Positions 11,430-24,400 of a stretch of DNA of 64,000 nt are shown in pieces. Source of the DNA: Tipula vernalis (taxonomy: Eukaryota > Arthropoda > Insecta > Diptera > Tipulidae); assembly GCA_958295665.1 (NCBI GenBank), contig OY282558.1, positions 356,569,053 through 356,633,052 of the forward strand, written 5' to 3'. Numbering within the stretch: the first letter of the stretch is position 1; every line of letters begins with the position of its first letter. Both the position numbers and the translations under genes were made by a program. The notes under the pieces are model-generated. The model saw only the letters and a list, made by a program, of their open reading frames with translations, did not search any database and was not told the DNA's origin.

Positions 11430-14090
11430 AATAGTAAATTGAAACGATCTATATATAACTCGAAATTTTAAAAATGTAATTTTGTAGAACTTTTATTAAA
11501 CGAACGATTCGTATGGATTAGGGTATTTTAACTAGGTACTTTAGAGGTCTATTCCATGTTCTAACCAAGCCTTTGTAATCATTGTTGGTAATAGTGCGAT
11601 TAAAAAAAAATAATTTTGTAGAACTTTTATTAAACGAACAATTCGTATCGATTAGAGTTTTTTAACTAGGTAACTTAGAGGCCTATTCCATGTGCTAGCC
11701 AAACTTTTGTCATCATTGTTGGCAATGACCGATATTGGCCGTATTGATGCGTATGGATTAAGGTCTTTTAGCTAGGAAATTTAGGGCCTAATTCATGTGC
11801 TAGCTAAATCTTTGTCATCATTTTTAGCAATGGCCGATACTGGCCCTTGAGTGTTGAAAGCGATTTCAGAAAAAATAATTTTGTAGAACAAAGGAGTTTT
11901 AGGGTTTTTCAACTAGGTAATTTAGAGGCCTATTCCATGTGCTAGCCAAACCTTCAAACCTTTGTCACCATTGTTGGCAATGGCCGATATTGTCCTTGAG
12001 TACTGAGTGCGATTTCAAAAAAATAATTTGATAGAACTTTTATTAAACGAACGATTTGGAAGGATTAAATTTCAACTTGGTAATTTAGAGGCCTATTCTA
12101 TGTGCTAGCCAAACCTTTGTCATCATTGTTGGCAATGACCGATATTGGCCCTATGGATTCGTATGGATTAGAGGTTTTTAACTTGGAAATTGAGAGGTCA
12201 ATTTCATATTGTGCTAGCTAAATCTTTGTTATCATTGTTGGCAATTTATTGGGCCTTGAGTGTTGAGTGCGATTAAAAAAAATAATTTTGTAGAACTTTT
12301 ATTAAACGAACGATTTATTTAGATTAGGCATTTTCAACTAGGTAATTTATAGGCCTATTCCATGTGCTAACCAAACCTTTGCCATCATTGCTGGCAATAA
12401 CCGATATTGGTCGTATGGAATCGTATGGATTAGAGTTTTTTGACTAGGAAATTAAGGGGCTTATTTCATGTGCTAGCTAAACCTTGTGTTGGCAATGGCC
12501 GATATTGGCCCTTGAGTGTTGATTACGATTTAAAAAAAAAATTATTTTTTATAACTTTTATTAAACGAACGATTCATATCGATTATAGTTTTTTAACTAG
12601 GTAATCTAGAAGCCTATTACATGTTCTAACCAAACCTTTGTCATCATTGTTGGCAATGACCGATATTAGCCGTATAGATTCGTATGGATTAGAGTTTTTT
12701 AACTAGGAAATTAAGGGGCCTATTTCATGTGCTAGCTAAATCTTTGTTATAATTGTTGGCAATGGCCGATATTGGCCCTTGAGTGTTGAGTGCGATTTTA
12801 AAAAAATAATTTTGTAGAACTTTTATTAAACGAACGATTCATTTGGATTAGGGTTTTTCAACTAGGTAATTTATAGGCTTATTCCATGTGCTAACCAAAC
12901 CTTTGCCATCATTGCTGGCAATGACCAATATTGGCTGTATGTATTCGAATGGATTAGGGTTTTTTGACTAGGGCCCTATTTCGTGTGCTAGCTAAACCTT
13001 TTGTTGGCAATGACCGATATTGGCCCTTGAGTGTTGAGTACGATTTCAAAAAAATAATTTTGTAGAACATTTATTAAACGAACGATTCATATGGATTAAG
13101 GCTTTTCAACTAGGTAATTTAGAGGCCTATTCTATGTGCTAACAAAACCTTTGTTATCATTGTTGGCAATGGCCGATATTGGCCCTTGAGTGTTGAGTGC
13201 GATTTCAAAAAAATTATTTTGTAGAACTTTTATTAAACGAACGATTCATTTGGATTATGGTTTTTCAACTAGGTAATTTATAGGCCTATTCCATGTGCTA
13301 ACCAAACCTTTGCCATCATTGCTGGCAATAACCGATATTGGCTGTATGGATTCGAATGGATTAGGGTTTTGTGACTTGGAAATTAAGAGCCTTATTTCAT
13401 GTGCTAGCTAAACCTTGCGTTGGCAATGACCGATATTGGCCGTATGGATTCGTATGAATTAGAGTTTTTTAACTAGGAAATTAAGGGGCATACTTCATGT
13501 GCTAGCTAAATCTTTGTTATCATTGTTGGCAATGGCCGATATTGGCCTTTGAGTGTTGAGTACGATTTTAAAAAATAATTTTGTAGAACTTAAATTAAAC
13601 GAACGATTCATATGGATTAGGGCTTTTCTACTAGGTAATTTAGAGGCCTATTCTATGTTCTAACCAAACCTTTGTCATGATTGTTGGCAATGGCCGATAA
13701 TGGCCATATGGATTCGTATGAATTATAGTTTTTTGACCAGGAAATTAAGGGGCCTATTTCATGTGCTAGCTAAACCTGGTTTTGGCAATGGCCGATATTG
13801 GCGCTTGAGTGTTGATTGCGATTTCAAAAAAATTATTTTGTAGAACTTTTATTAAACGAACGATTCATTTGAATTAGGGGTTTTCAACTAGGTATTTTAT
13901 AGGCCTATTCCATGTTCTAACCAAACCTTTGTCATCATTGTTGGCAATGACCGATATTGGCCGTGTGGATTAGAGTTGTTTAACTAGGAAATTAAGGGGC
14001 TTACTTCATGTGCTTCCTAAATCTTTGTCATCTTTGTTGGCAATGTCCGACATTGGCTCTTGAGTGTTGAGTGCGATTTCAAAAAAAAAT
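11430..14090 (+). repeat. dimeric satellite array, ~261-bp unit
   Basis: About ten units, each made of two related halves. Half A (~155 bp) carries TTTTGTAGAACTTTTATTAA and ACGAACGATTC. Half B (~107 bp) lacks that block. Both halves contain variants of AACTAGGTAATTTA, CATGTGCTAGC and GTTGGCAATGGCCGATATTG. Spacing between successive half-unit landmarks alternates near 155 and 105 bp, with a few units missing a half. Non-coding. A short copy in inverted orientation lies at 15125-15425. Confidence 0.85.
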
Positions 14091-15124
14091 TATTTGCTAT
14101 AAAAATTATAATTCTTGTAAGATGTATCATTATAATAAATACACTTAATTTAGTATACATCACATTATCAGATACATAAACCTGTTTTAGGTAATTTCCT
14201 CACTAGTAATATATAGTACAAGAAAATCATTGTTTTATACAACCGTTGTCTCTTTACTAGGGAGTCAACATCATTGCAATGTAATTTAGTAGTTTGTACC
14301 ACATAGTAGTGGCTACAAAAATTAAAGTGACAAACTTTAGTCACATTATTAATATTTTGGATTTTTTTTTACATTTTGTGCGCGATGTGTAAGTTATTAT
14401 TAAATTGCTTGGAATATTATAGATTGTGTGCTAGGCTGTACACAAAAACGTTTGTATACGTTTTTTTTGTATGAAATTTTGTTAAAAACAATTATAATAA
14501 CATTGAAATTAATTGAATACCAAAAACCATGACATGAAGTTTTAAGTAATAATATCGGCCATTCTACTATTGTTGTGTCTCGAAACTAAGAGTAATAAAA
14601 GCCGATTAGCCAACTTTATAGAGAGTTTTGATATGAAGTTTAAATATTTTTTTTTTTTTTTTGGATAACTGCCTTGATGAAATTATTTCCTTTTGGCGCC
14701 ATCCGTCAACTTCGCTTTTCAAATTTACAAACAGTTCTTGAGAAAAAAGTGTTAATATCTCCTTTAGCTTTTTAAATACTGTAGCAAACAGGGCCTTCAG
14801 CTGTTATTAGTGTAACCTGTCTTTGCTATGTACTTGTAGGGCTAGCATAAGCGGTTCAAGAATACGTGAGATTTCCTCTAATATGTCTAGAGACTTGTCG
14901 ATAACTTTTGCGGTGCCTAATTCACCGAGTCCATTAGTCGAACAATAATTCAATTTTAGAAATCGGTTGATTGTCAAAATAAGGGTATTTAACCGTATCT
15001 CGCAATCTAGAATAAAATGTACATTTTGTCCTCCTGCGTTTCAATGTTCGCGCGTTTTGATGTGCTTTGACAAAATATTTTTTCTAACTAATTAATCATT
15101 CTAATTTTTCAACTAAAAACATCG
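14091..15124. other. spacer between satellite and its inverted copy
   Basis: No gene or repeat recognised in this 1.0-kb AT-rich piece. It forms the loop region between the satellite array and its inverted copy. Confidence 0.5.
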
Positions 15125-15425
15125 TCTACGCATCGAAATCGCACTCAACACTCAAGGGCCAATTTCGGCCATTGACAACAATAAGGACAAAGGTTTGGCT
15201 AGCCCATGGAATAAACCTCTAAATTACCTAGTTGAAAAATCCTAATCCCATACGAATCCGCATACGGCCAATATCGGCCATTGCCAACAATGATGACAAA
15301 GGTGTGGCTAGCACATGGAATTGCCCTCTAAATTACCTAGTTAAAAACCCTAATCCATACGAATCGTTCGTTTATGTAGAACTTTTAGTTCTACAAACTT
15401 ATTTTCTTTGTAATCACACTTTAAC
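15125..15425 (-). repeat. inverted copy of the dimeric satellite
   Basis: Reverse complement of about one dimeric unit of the 11430-14090 array: AATCGCACTCAACACTCAAG at the left, AATCGTTCGTTTATGTAGAA at the right. Ends in a small palindrome GTAGAACTTTTAGTTCTACA. Confidence 0.8.
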
Positions 15426-16454
15426 TTTAAAACGCCATATACCGTTTTTTATGAACAATTTAAAAAATCAATTAAAATTACTTTAATATTGAACGAACAA
15501 GATTTAGTTATGTTTTTTGATTTGTTTTAATTTAATTATAGTTTGATTTTATAAAATAATTTTCAAACAATTGTTTGACATAACACTCAATTTTCCTATA
15601 AGAATAGGTTTTAGCAGTGTAATACTAATACATTGATTAATCTCTGGAATGTCTGGAAAACTTTACACTCGTTCGTCAACAACATACGCAGTCAGCATTT
15701 CTTCCTCATTGACAACTAGTCCGCCTCGTCGTCGCTAAGCTCACTTACATTATTAATGTTGCCATCGTCATATGGCTCTGAATCCCGAAAAGTAATTGCA
15801 TCCTTTTCCCTTTGCTCCATTATCGGTCGTCATAGCGTAAAACTGTTTTAATTACATACCATATATGCCCAATTTCTTTCATGTCAGTTCTTTGCCAAAG
15901 TGCGTAAAATATTTTTGATTTCTACATACTGCGCTACTGCTAACATTCTGCGCGTTGATACGTAAAACGGATTTATTGCATCGAGAAGCAATGTCCAGCT
16001 TATCATTTTTCTATTAAAGTCATTTTTGACACTTTGTTTAATTTCGTCTACAAAGATCAGTCACCTTATCTTTTATGTTGAGAGCATTTACTAATAAATT
16101 GAAATTTTTTATAAATTCCACGCTTAATAAAAATCGTTGATCGTTATTGCTGCAAATTTTTTAATGATGGTTTCCCTTGTAATAATTTTTTCTTTTTGTT
16201 GATATTAGGCACAGTATTTGATTTTTAGTTTTGTCGATTTTAAAATATTTCCGAACTGGGTGTTCAATATGTTGCCTTCATTTTTGCCTTTAAAACGAAG
16301 GCGTACGAAGTATCCCCCGTTTTGACCTCGTTTTTCAATTTGTAAATAGTGGTTTTCACATTACGAAGGCCAAATATGTGCTCCTCAGTCTTGACTAGAA
16401 TTGTTTAAAAAGATACATTGTTTGCCAAAATGATATCTATTTCGCCCAGTGCAT
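15426..16454. other. no confident gene; probably BEL/Pao remnant downstream of protease
   Basis: By position this should be the part of the minus-strand BEL element after its protease. I could not read a convincing RT. An acidic minus-strand stretch near 15690-15820 (SEPYDDGN, ELSDDEAD) is broken by stops and unassigned. Confidence 0.3.
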
Positions 16455-16770
16455 TCAATGCGGGCCCCAATGTGGGATGTCTGTGCTTTGTGTTGGAAGC
16501 TGCGATGTAAATTGTGATAGTATAAATGAATTCTCAACAAAATGTGAACATTTATCATGCATTGAACATAATTTCGAACACGCCTCTTGCAAAACCATTT
16601 TTTGTTTACGCAAGTTCATTAACAGCAAAACAGACATATTTTCGAGCAGCACCAATTCTTTCAACGCAGTTTTCACTAATAAAGGTAGATTGTGATCCAG
16701 AATCGAGTAACGTTCTTAATATACGTATTTTCGGCGATATTAACCAATATCGTTGACAGTAACGTTTTGA
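16455..16770 (-). pseudogene. BEL/Pao aspartic protease region, decayed
   Basis: Minus-strand translation around 16720-16600 gives LLDSGSQSTFISE, the hallmark of the BEL/Pao gag-linked aspartic protease with its D-S-G catalytic motif. It is followed by a decayed continuation with stops and frame changes. Upstream on the minus strand the element is interrupted by the foldback insertion. The gag zinc-knuckle part is found on the far side (28611-29060), same strand and in the right order. Non-functional. Confidence 0.7.
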
Positions 16771-16823
16771 ACTGGTTTAACAGATTAGGTTAACTGGCGG
16801 AATGATTGAGATTTTTATTGTTT

Positions 16824-16831
16824 GTGGAATG
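16824..16831. repeat. 8-bp target-site duplication, left copy
   Basis: GTGGAATG directly before the foldback left end. An identical GTGGAATG follows the right end at 28603-28610. Confidence 0.85.
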
Positions 16832-17270
16832 ATGCGAATGAAGTTTATCCTAAATTAATAATAGATTTTACAACAACAACAAAATTGTGTTTGTATGTGT
16901 TTAAAAAAGCATACATTCGGGCGAATTTATTATATGCACAAAGAAAAATGCATTAAAATCAAATATTTGAACTTAATGCAGAAATAACAAAAATCCAAAT
17001 ACAAAATTTTTTTTAAAAATTAAGCTATTTGGGATTTCACAAAGCTAATCCCATTTAATTAATAATTGGATCAAGGAGTTTACCTATTAATCGACAATGT
17101 TTGACAATTGAAATTTTAATCTTATCCATGTATAAGAAAGGTTTCTTCTATTGGCACACATCCCACTATGATAATCCGATAGGCCTATGCGTATAATTTT
17201 AACATGCTTATCCGCTAAAATTTCGTATTGGGCTTACCTATTGAAATATCGAATATTCGAAAACTTCAAA
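16832..17270 (+). repeat. foldback left terminal inverted repeat, non-satellite part
   Basis: Matches the inverse of 28266-28602 almost base for base. Contains ACAACAACAACAAAATTG and GCATTAAAATCAAATATTTG. It carries about 115 bp at roughly 16990-17104 that the right terminus lacks. Confidence 0.85.
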
Positions 17271-20200
17271 AATTGGGTATTAAGCATAAATAAGAAAATC
17301 GATATCTTAAAACTTTCTTCTATCGGCAAACATCTCACTATGATTTTTCGATAGGTCTATGTATGTAGTATAATCATGCACATTTGCTAAAATTTGATAT
17401 TGGGTTTACCTATTGAAACAACAATTATTCGAAAACTTGAAGATTTGGATATTATGCATATTTCAGAAAATCGATATCTTAAAACTTTCTTCTATCGGCA
17501 AACATCTCACTATGATTTTTCGATAGGTCTATGTATGTAGTATAATCATGCACATTTGGTAAAATTTGATATTGGGTTTACCTATTGAAACAACAATTAT
17601 TCGAAAACTTGAAAATTTGGATATTATGCATATTTAAGAAAATCGATATCTTAAAACTTTCTTCTATCGGCAAACATCTCACTATGATTTTTCGATAGGT
17701 CTATGTATGTAGTATAATCATGCACATTTGCTAAAATTTGATATTGGGTTTACCTATTGAAACAACAATTATTCGAAAACTTGAAAATTTTGGATATTAT
17801 GCATATCTAAGAAAATCGATATCTTAAAACTTTCTTCTATCAGCAAACATCTCACTATGATTTTTCCATAGGTCTATGTATGTAGTATAATCATGCACAT
17901 TTGCTAAAATTTGATATTGGGTTTACCTATTGAAACAACAATTATTCGAAAACTTGAAAATTTGGATATTATGCATATCTAAGAAAATCGATATCTTAAA
18001 ACTTTCTTCTATCGGCAAACATCTCACTATGATTTTTCGATAGGTCTATGTATGTAGTATAATCAACAACATTTGCTAAAGTTTGATATTGGGTTTACCT
18101 ATTGAAACAACAATTATTCGAAAACTTGAAAATTTGGATATTATGCATATTTAAGAAAATCGATATCTTAAAACTTTCTTCTATCGGCAAACATCTCACT
18201 ATGATTTTTCGATAGGTCTATGTATGTAGTATAATCATGCACATTTGCTAAAATTTGATATTGGGTTTACCTATTGAAACAACAATTATTCTAAAACTTG
18301 AAAATTTGGATATTATGCATATCTAAGAAAATCGATATCTTAAAACTTTCTTCTATCGGCAAACATCTCACTATGATTTTTCGATAGGTCTATGTATGTA
18401 GTATAATCATGCACATTTGGTAAAATTTGATATTGGGTTTACCTATTGAAACAACAATTATTCTAAAACTTGAAAATTTGGATATTATGCATATCTAAGA
18501 AAATCGATATCTTAAAACTTTCTTCTATCGGCAAACATCTCACTATGATTTTTTGATAGGTCTATGTATGTAGTATAATCATGCACATTTGGTAAAATTT
18601 GATATTGGGTTTACCTATTGAAACAACAATTATTCGAAAACTTGAAAATTTGGATATTATGCATATTTAAGAAAATCGATATCTTAAAACTTTCTTCTAT
18701 CGGCAAACATCTCACTATGATTTTTCGATAGGTCTATGTATGTAGTATAATCATGCACATTTGCTAAAATTTGATATTGGGTTTACCTATTGAAACAACA
18801 ATTATTCGAAAACTTGAAAATTTGGATATTATGCATATCTAAGAAAATCGATATCTTAAAACTTTCTTCTATCGGCAAACATCTCACTATGATTTTTCGA
18901 TAGGTCTATGTATGTAGTATAATCAACAACATTTTCTAAAGTTTGATATTGGGTTTACCTATTGAAACAACAATTATTCTAAAACTTGAAAATTTGGATA
19001 TTATGCATATCTAAGAAAATCGATATCTTAAAACTTTCTTCTATCGGCAAACATCTCACTATGATTTTTCGATAGGTCTATGTATGTAGTATAATCATGC
19101 ACATTTGGTAAAATTTGATATTGGGTTTACCTATTGAAACAACAATTATTCGAAAACTTGAAAATTTGGATATTATGCATATTTAAGAAAATCGATATCT
19201 TAAAACTTTCTTCTATCGGCAAACATCTCACTATGATTTTTCGATAGGTCTATGTATGTAGTATAATCATGCACATTTGCTAAAATTTGATATTGGGTTT
19301 ACCTATTGAAACAACAATTATTCGAAAACTTGAAAATTTGGATATTATGCATATCTAAGAAAATCGATATCTTAAAACTTTCTTCTATCAGCAAACATCT
19401 CACTATGATTTTTCCATAGGTCTATGTATGTAGTATAATCATGCACATTTGGTAAAATTTGATATTGGGTTTACCTATTGAAACAACAATTATTCGAAAA
19501 CTTGAAAATTTGGATATTATGCATATCTAAGAAAATCGATATCTTAAAACTTTCTTTTATCGGCAAACATCTCACTATGATTTTTCGATAGGTCTATGTA
19601 TGTAGTATAATCAACAACATTTGCTAAAGTTTGATATTGGGTTTACCTATTGAAACAACAATTATTCGAAAACTTGAAAATTTGGATATTATGCATATTT
19701 AAGAAAATCGATATCTTAAAACTTTCTTCTATCGGCAAACATCACTATGATTTTTCGATAGGTCTATGTATGTAGTATGATCATGCACATTTGCTAAAAT
19801 TTGATATTGGGTTTACCTATTGAAACAACAATTATTCTAAAACTTGAAAATTTGGATATTATGCATATCTAAGAAAATCGATATCTTAAAACTTTCTTCT
19901 ATCGCCAAACATCTCACTATGATTTTTCGATAGGTCTATGTATGTAGTATAATCATGCACATTTGGTAAAATTTGATATTGGGTTTACCTGTTGAAACAA
20001 CAATTATTCTAAAACTTGAAAATTTGGATATTATGCATATCTAAGAAAATCGATATCTTAAAACTTTCTTCTATCGGCAAACATCTCACTATGATTTTTC
20101 GATAGGTCTATGTATGTAGTATAATCATGCACATTTGGTAAAATTTGATATTGGGTTTACCTATTGAAACAACAATTATTCGAAAACTTGAAAATTTGGA

Positions 20201-20985
20201 TATTATGCATATTTAAGAAAATCGATATCTTAAAACTTTCTTCTATCGGCAAACATCTCACTATCATTTTTCGATAGGTCTATGTATGTAGTATAATCAT
20301 GCACATTTGCTAAAATTTGATATTGGGTTTACCTATTGAAACAACAATTATTCGAAAACTTGAAAATTTTGGATATTATGCATATCTAAGAAAATCGATA
20401 TCTTAAAACTTTCTTCTATCGGCAAACATCTCACTATGATTTTTCGATAGGTCTATGTATGTAGTATCATCAACCAAATTTGCTAAAGTTTGATATTGGG
20501 TTTACCTATTGAAACAACAATTATTCGAAAACTTGAAAATTTGGATATTATGCATATCTAAGAAAATCGGTATCTTAAAACTTTCTTTTATCGGCAAACA
20601 TCTCACTATGATTTTTCGATAGGTCTATGTATGTAGTATAATCAACCACATTTGCTAAAGTTTGATATTGGGTTTACCTATTGAAACAACAATTATTCGA
20701 AAACTTGAAAATTTGGATATTATGCATATCTAAGAAAATCGGTATCTTAAAACTTTGTTCTATCGGCAAACATCTCACTATGATTTTTCGATAGGTCTAT
20801 GTATGTAGTATAATCAATTACATTTGCTAAAGTTTGATATTGGGTTTACCTATTGAAACAACAATTATTCGAAAACTTGAAAATTTGGATATTATGCATA
20901 TTTAAGAAAATCGATATCTTAAAACTTTCTTCTATCGGCAAACATTTCACTATGATTTTTCGATAGGTCTATGTGTGTAGTATAT
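17271..20985 (+). repeat. 172-bp satellite array, left foldback arm
   Basis: About 21 head-to-tail monomers. Landmark CATCTCACTATGATTTTT recurs at 17331, 17503 and 17675, i.e. every 172 bp. Monomers are very similar and fall into a few variants (CATGCACATTT, CAACAACATTT, CAACCACATTT). The variant order shows longer-range periodicity of about nine monomers (17841 versus 19389). Confidence 0.92.
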
Positions 20986-21016
20986 GCATGATTATACTAC
21001 ACACATAGACCTATCG
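20961..21016. repeat. central palindrome of the foldback, 8-nt spacer
   Basis: Arm CGATAGGTCTATGTGTGTAG (from 20961, to 20984) and its inverse at 20993-21016 are separated only by TGCATGAT. The symmetry continues outward through the adjoining monomers, so the DNA could extrude a very large cruciform. Confidence 0.9.
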
Positions 21017-21075
21017 AAAAATCATAGTGAGATGTTTGCCGATAGAAGAAAGTTTTAAGATATGATATCGATTTT

Positions 21076-21409
21076 CTTAGATATGCATAATATCAAATTT
21101 TTCATGTAAACGAATAACCGAAATTTCAATAGGTAAACCCAATATCAAATTAATTTTATTAAATTTTATATTGAAATTTTAGATAGGCCTACCGAAAAAT
21201 AATAGTGACATGTTTGCCGGTAGAAGATAATTTTGAGATATCGATTTTCTTAAATGATTACATTTTTCAAATTTTCTCAATAAATTTTGTGTGTTTTAAT
21301 TATATTTTAAATCTAGGATAAACTCTACACTATTTCGCCGTAATGTATGCTTTTTGATTTTTTTTATTAAATTTACATACGCTTGTATTTAAAATTAATC
21401 TAGGTAATC
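21076..21409. other. divergent core with remnants of older element termini
   Basis: Not normal monomers. Contains degenerate monomer pieces (21076-21250). Then come two stretches similar to the foldback right terminus: CTAGGATAAACTCTACAC (21313-21330) and TTTCGCCGTAATGTATGC (21332-21349), followed by AATTAATCTAGGTAA near 21392-21406. These look like decayed copies of the terminal region, in right-end orientation. Confidence 0.5.
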
Positions 21410-24400
21410 TTTCGAATAATTGTTGTTTCAATAGGTAAACCCAATATCAAATTTTAGCAAATATGCATGATTATACTACACACATAGACCTATCGAAAAA
21501 TCATAGTGAGATGTTTGCCGATAGAAGAAAGTTTTAAGATATCGATTTTCTTAGATATGCATAATATCCAAAATTTTCAAGTTTTCGAATAATTGTTGTT
21601 TCAATAGGTAAACCCAATATCAAACTTTAGCAAATGTAGTTGATTATACTACATACATAGACCTATCGAAAAATCATAGTGAGATGTTTGCCGATAGAAC
21701 AAAGTTTTAAGATACCGATTTTCTTAGATATGCATAATATCCAAATTTTCAAGTTTTCGAATAATTGTTGTTTCAATAGGTAAACCCAATATCAAACTTT
21801 AGCAAATGTGGTTGATTATACTACATACATAGACCTATCGAAAAATCATAGTGAGATGTTTGCCGATAGAACAAAGTTTTAAGATATCGATTTTCTTAGA
21901 TATGCATAATATCCAAAATTTTCAAGTTTTCGAATAATTGTTGTTTCAATAGGTAAACCCAATATCAAATTTTAGCAAATGTGCATGATTATACTACATA
22001 CATAGACCTATCGAAAAATCATAGTGAGATGTTTGCCGATAGAAGAAAGTTTTAAGATATCGATTTTCTTAGATATGCATAATATCCAAAATTTTCAAGT
22101 TTTCGAATAATTGTTGTTTCAATAGGTAAACCCAATATCAAATTTTAGCAAATGTGCATGATTATACTACATACATAGACCTATCGAAAAATCATAGTGA
22201 GATGTTTGCCGATAGAAGAAAGTTTTAAGATATCGATTTTCTTAGATATGCATAATATCCAAATTTTCAAGTTTTAGAATAATTGTTGTTTCAATAGGTA
22301 AACCCAATATCAAACTTTAGAAAATGTTGTTGATTATACTACATACATAGACCTATCGAAAAATCATAGTGAGATGTTTGCCGATAGAACAAAGTTTTAA
22401 GATATCGATTTTCTTAGATATGCATAATATCCAAAATTTTCAAGTTTTCGAATAATTGTTGTTTCAATAGGTAAACCCAATATCAAATTTTAGCAAATGT
22501 GCATGATTATACTACATACATAGACCTATCGAAAAATCATAGTGAGATGTTTGCCGATAGAAGAAAGTTTTAAGATATCGATTTTCTTAAATATGCATAA
22601 TATCCAAATTTTCAAGTTTTCGAATAATTGTTGTTTCAATAGGTAAACCCAATATCAAATTTTACCAAATGTGCATGATTATACTACATACATAGACCTA
22701 TCGAAAAATCATAGTGAGATGTTTGCCGATAGAAGAAAGTTTTAAGATATCGATTTTCTTAGATATGCATAATATCCAAATTTTCAAGTTTTAGAATAAT
22801 TGTTGTTTCAATAGGTAAACCCAATATCAAATTTTACCAAATGTGCATGATTATACTACATACATAGACCTATCGAAAAATCATAGTGAGATGTTTGCCG
22901 ATAGAAGAAAGTTTTCAGATATTGATTTTCTTAGATATGCATAATATCCAAATTTTCAAGTTTTAGAATAATTGTTGTTTCAATAGGTAAACCCAATATC
23001 AAATTTTACCAAATGTGCATGATTATACTACATACATAGACCTATCGAAAAATCATAGTGAGATGTTTGCCGATAGAACAAAGTTTTAAGATACCGATTT
23101 TCTTAGATATGCATAATATCCAATTTTTCAAGTTTTCGAATAATTGTTGTTTCAATAGGTAAACCCAATATCAAACTTTAGCAAATGTGGTTGATTATAC
23201 TACATACATAGACCTATCGAAAAATCATAGTGAGATGTTTGCCGATAGAAAAAAGTTTTAAGATATCGATTTTCTTAGATATGCATAATATCCAAAATTT
23301 TCAAGTTTTCGAATAATTGTTGTTTCAATAGGTAAACCCAATATCAAATTTTAGCAAATGTGCATGATTATACTACATACATAGACCTATCGAAAAATCA
23401 TAGTGAGATGTTTGCCGATAGAACAAAGTTTTAAGATATCGATTTTCTTAGATATGCATAATATCCAAATTTTCAAGTTTTAGAATAATTGTTGTTTCAA
23501 TAGGTAAACCCAATATCAAATTTTACCAAATGTGCATGATTATACTACATACATAGACCTATCGAAAAATCATAGTGAGATGTTTGCCGATAGAAGAAAG
23601 TTTTAAGATATCGATTTTCTTAGATATGCATAATATCCAAATTTTCAAGTTTTCGAATAATTGTTGTTTTAATAGGTAAACCCAATATCAAATTTTAGCA
23701 AATGTGCATGATTATACTACATACATAGACCTATCGAAAAATCATAGTGAGATGTTTGCCGATAGAAGAAAGTTTTAAGATATCGATTTTCTTAAATATG
23801 CATAATATCCAAATTTTCAAGTTTTCGAATAATTGTTGTTTCAATAGGTAAACCCAATATCAAATTTTACCAAATGTGCATGATTATACTACATACATAG
23901 ACCTATCGAAAAATCATAGTGAGATGTTTGCCGATAGAAGAAAGTTTTAAGATATCGATTTTCTTAGATATGCATAATATCCAAATTTTCAAGTTTTAGA
24001 ATAATTGTTGTTTCAATAGGTAAACCCAATATCAAATTTTACCAAATGTGCATGATTATACTACATACATAGACCTATCGAAAAATCATAGTGAGATGTT
24101 TGCCGATAGAAGAAAGTTTTAAGATATCGATTTTCTTAGATATGCATAATATCCAAATTTTCAAGTTTTCGAATAATTGTTGTTTCAATAGGTAAACCCA
24201 ATATCAAATTTTAGCAAATGTGCATGATTATACTACATACATAGACCTATCGAAAAATCATAGTGAGATGTTTGCCGATAGAAGAAAGTTTTAAGATATC
24301 GATTTTCTTAAATATGCATAATATCCAAATTTTCAAGTTTTCGAATAATTGTTGTTTCAATAGGTAAACCCAATATCAAACTTTAGCAAATGTTGTTGAT

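Noticed and set aside
15690..15850. Acidic minus-strand stretch suggestive of a transposase N-terminus
   Set aside because: Broken by stops, no downstream domain, similarity only in acidic composition.
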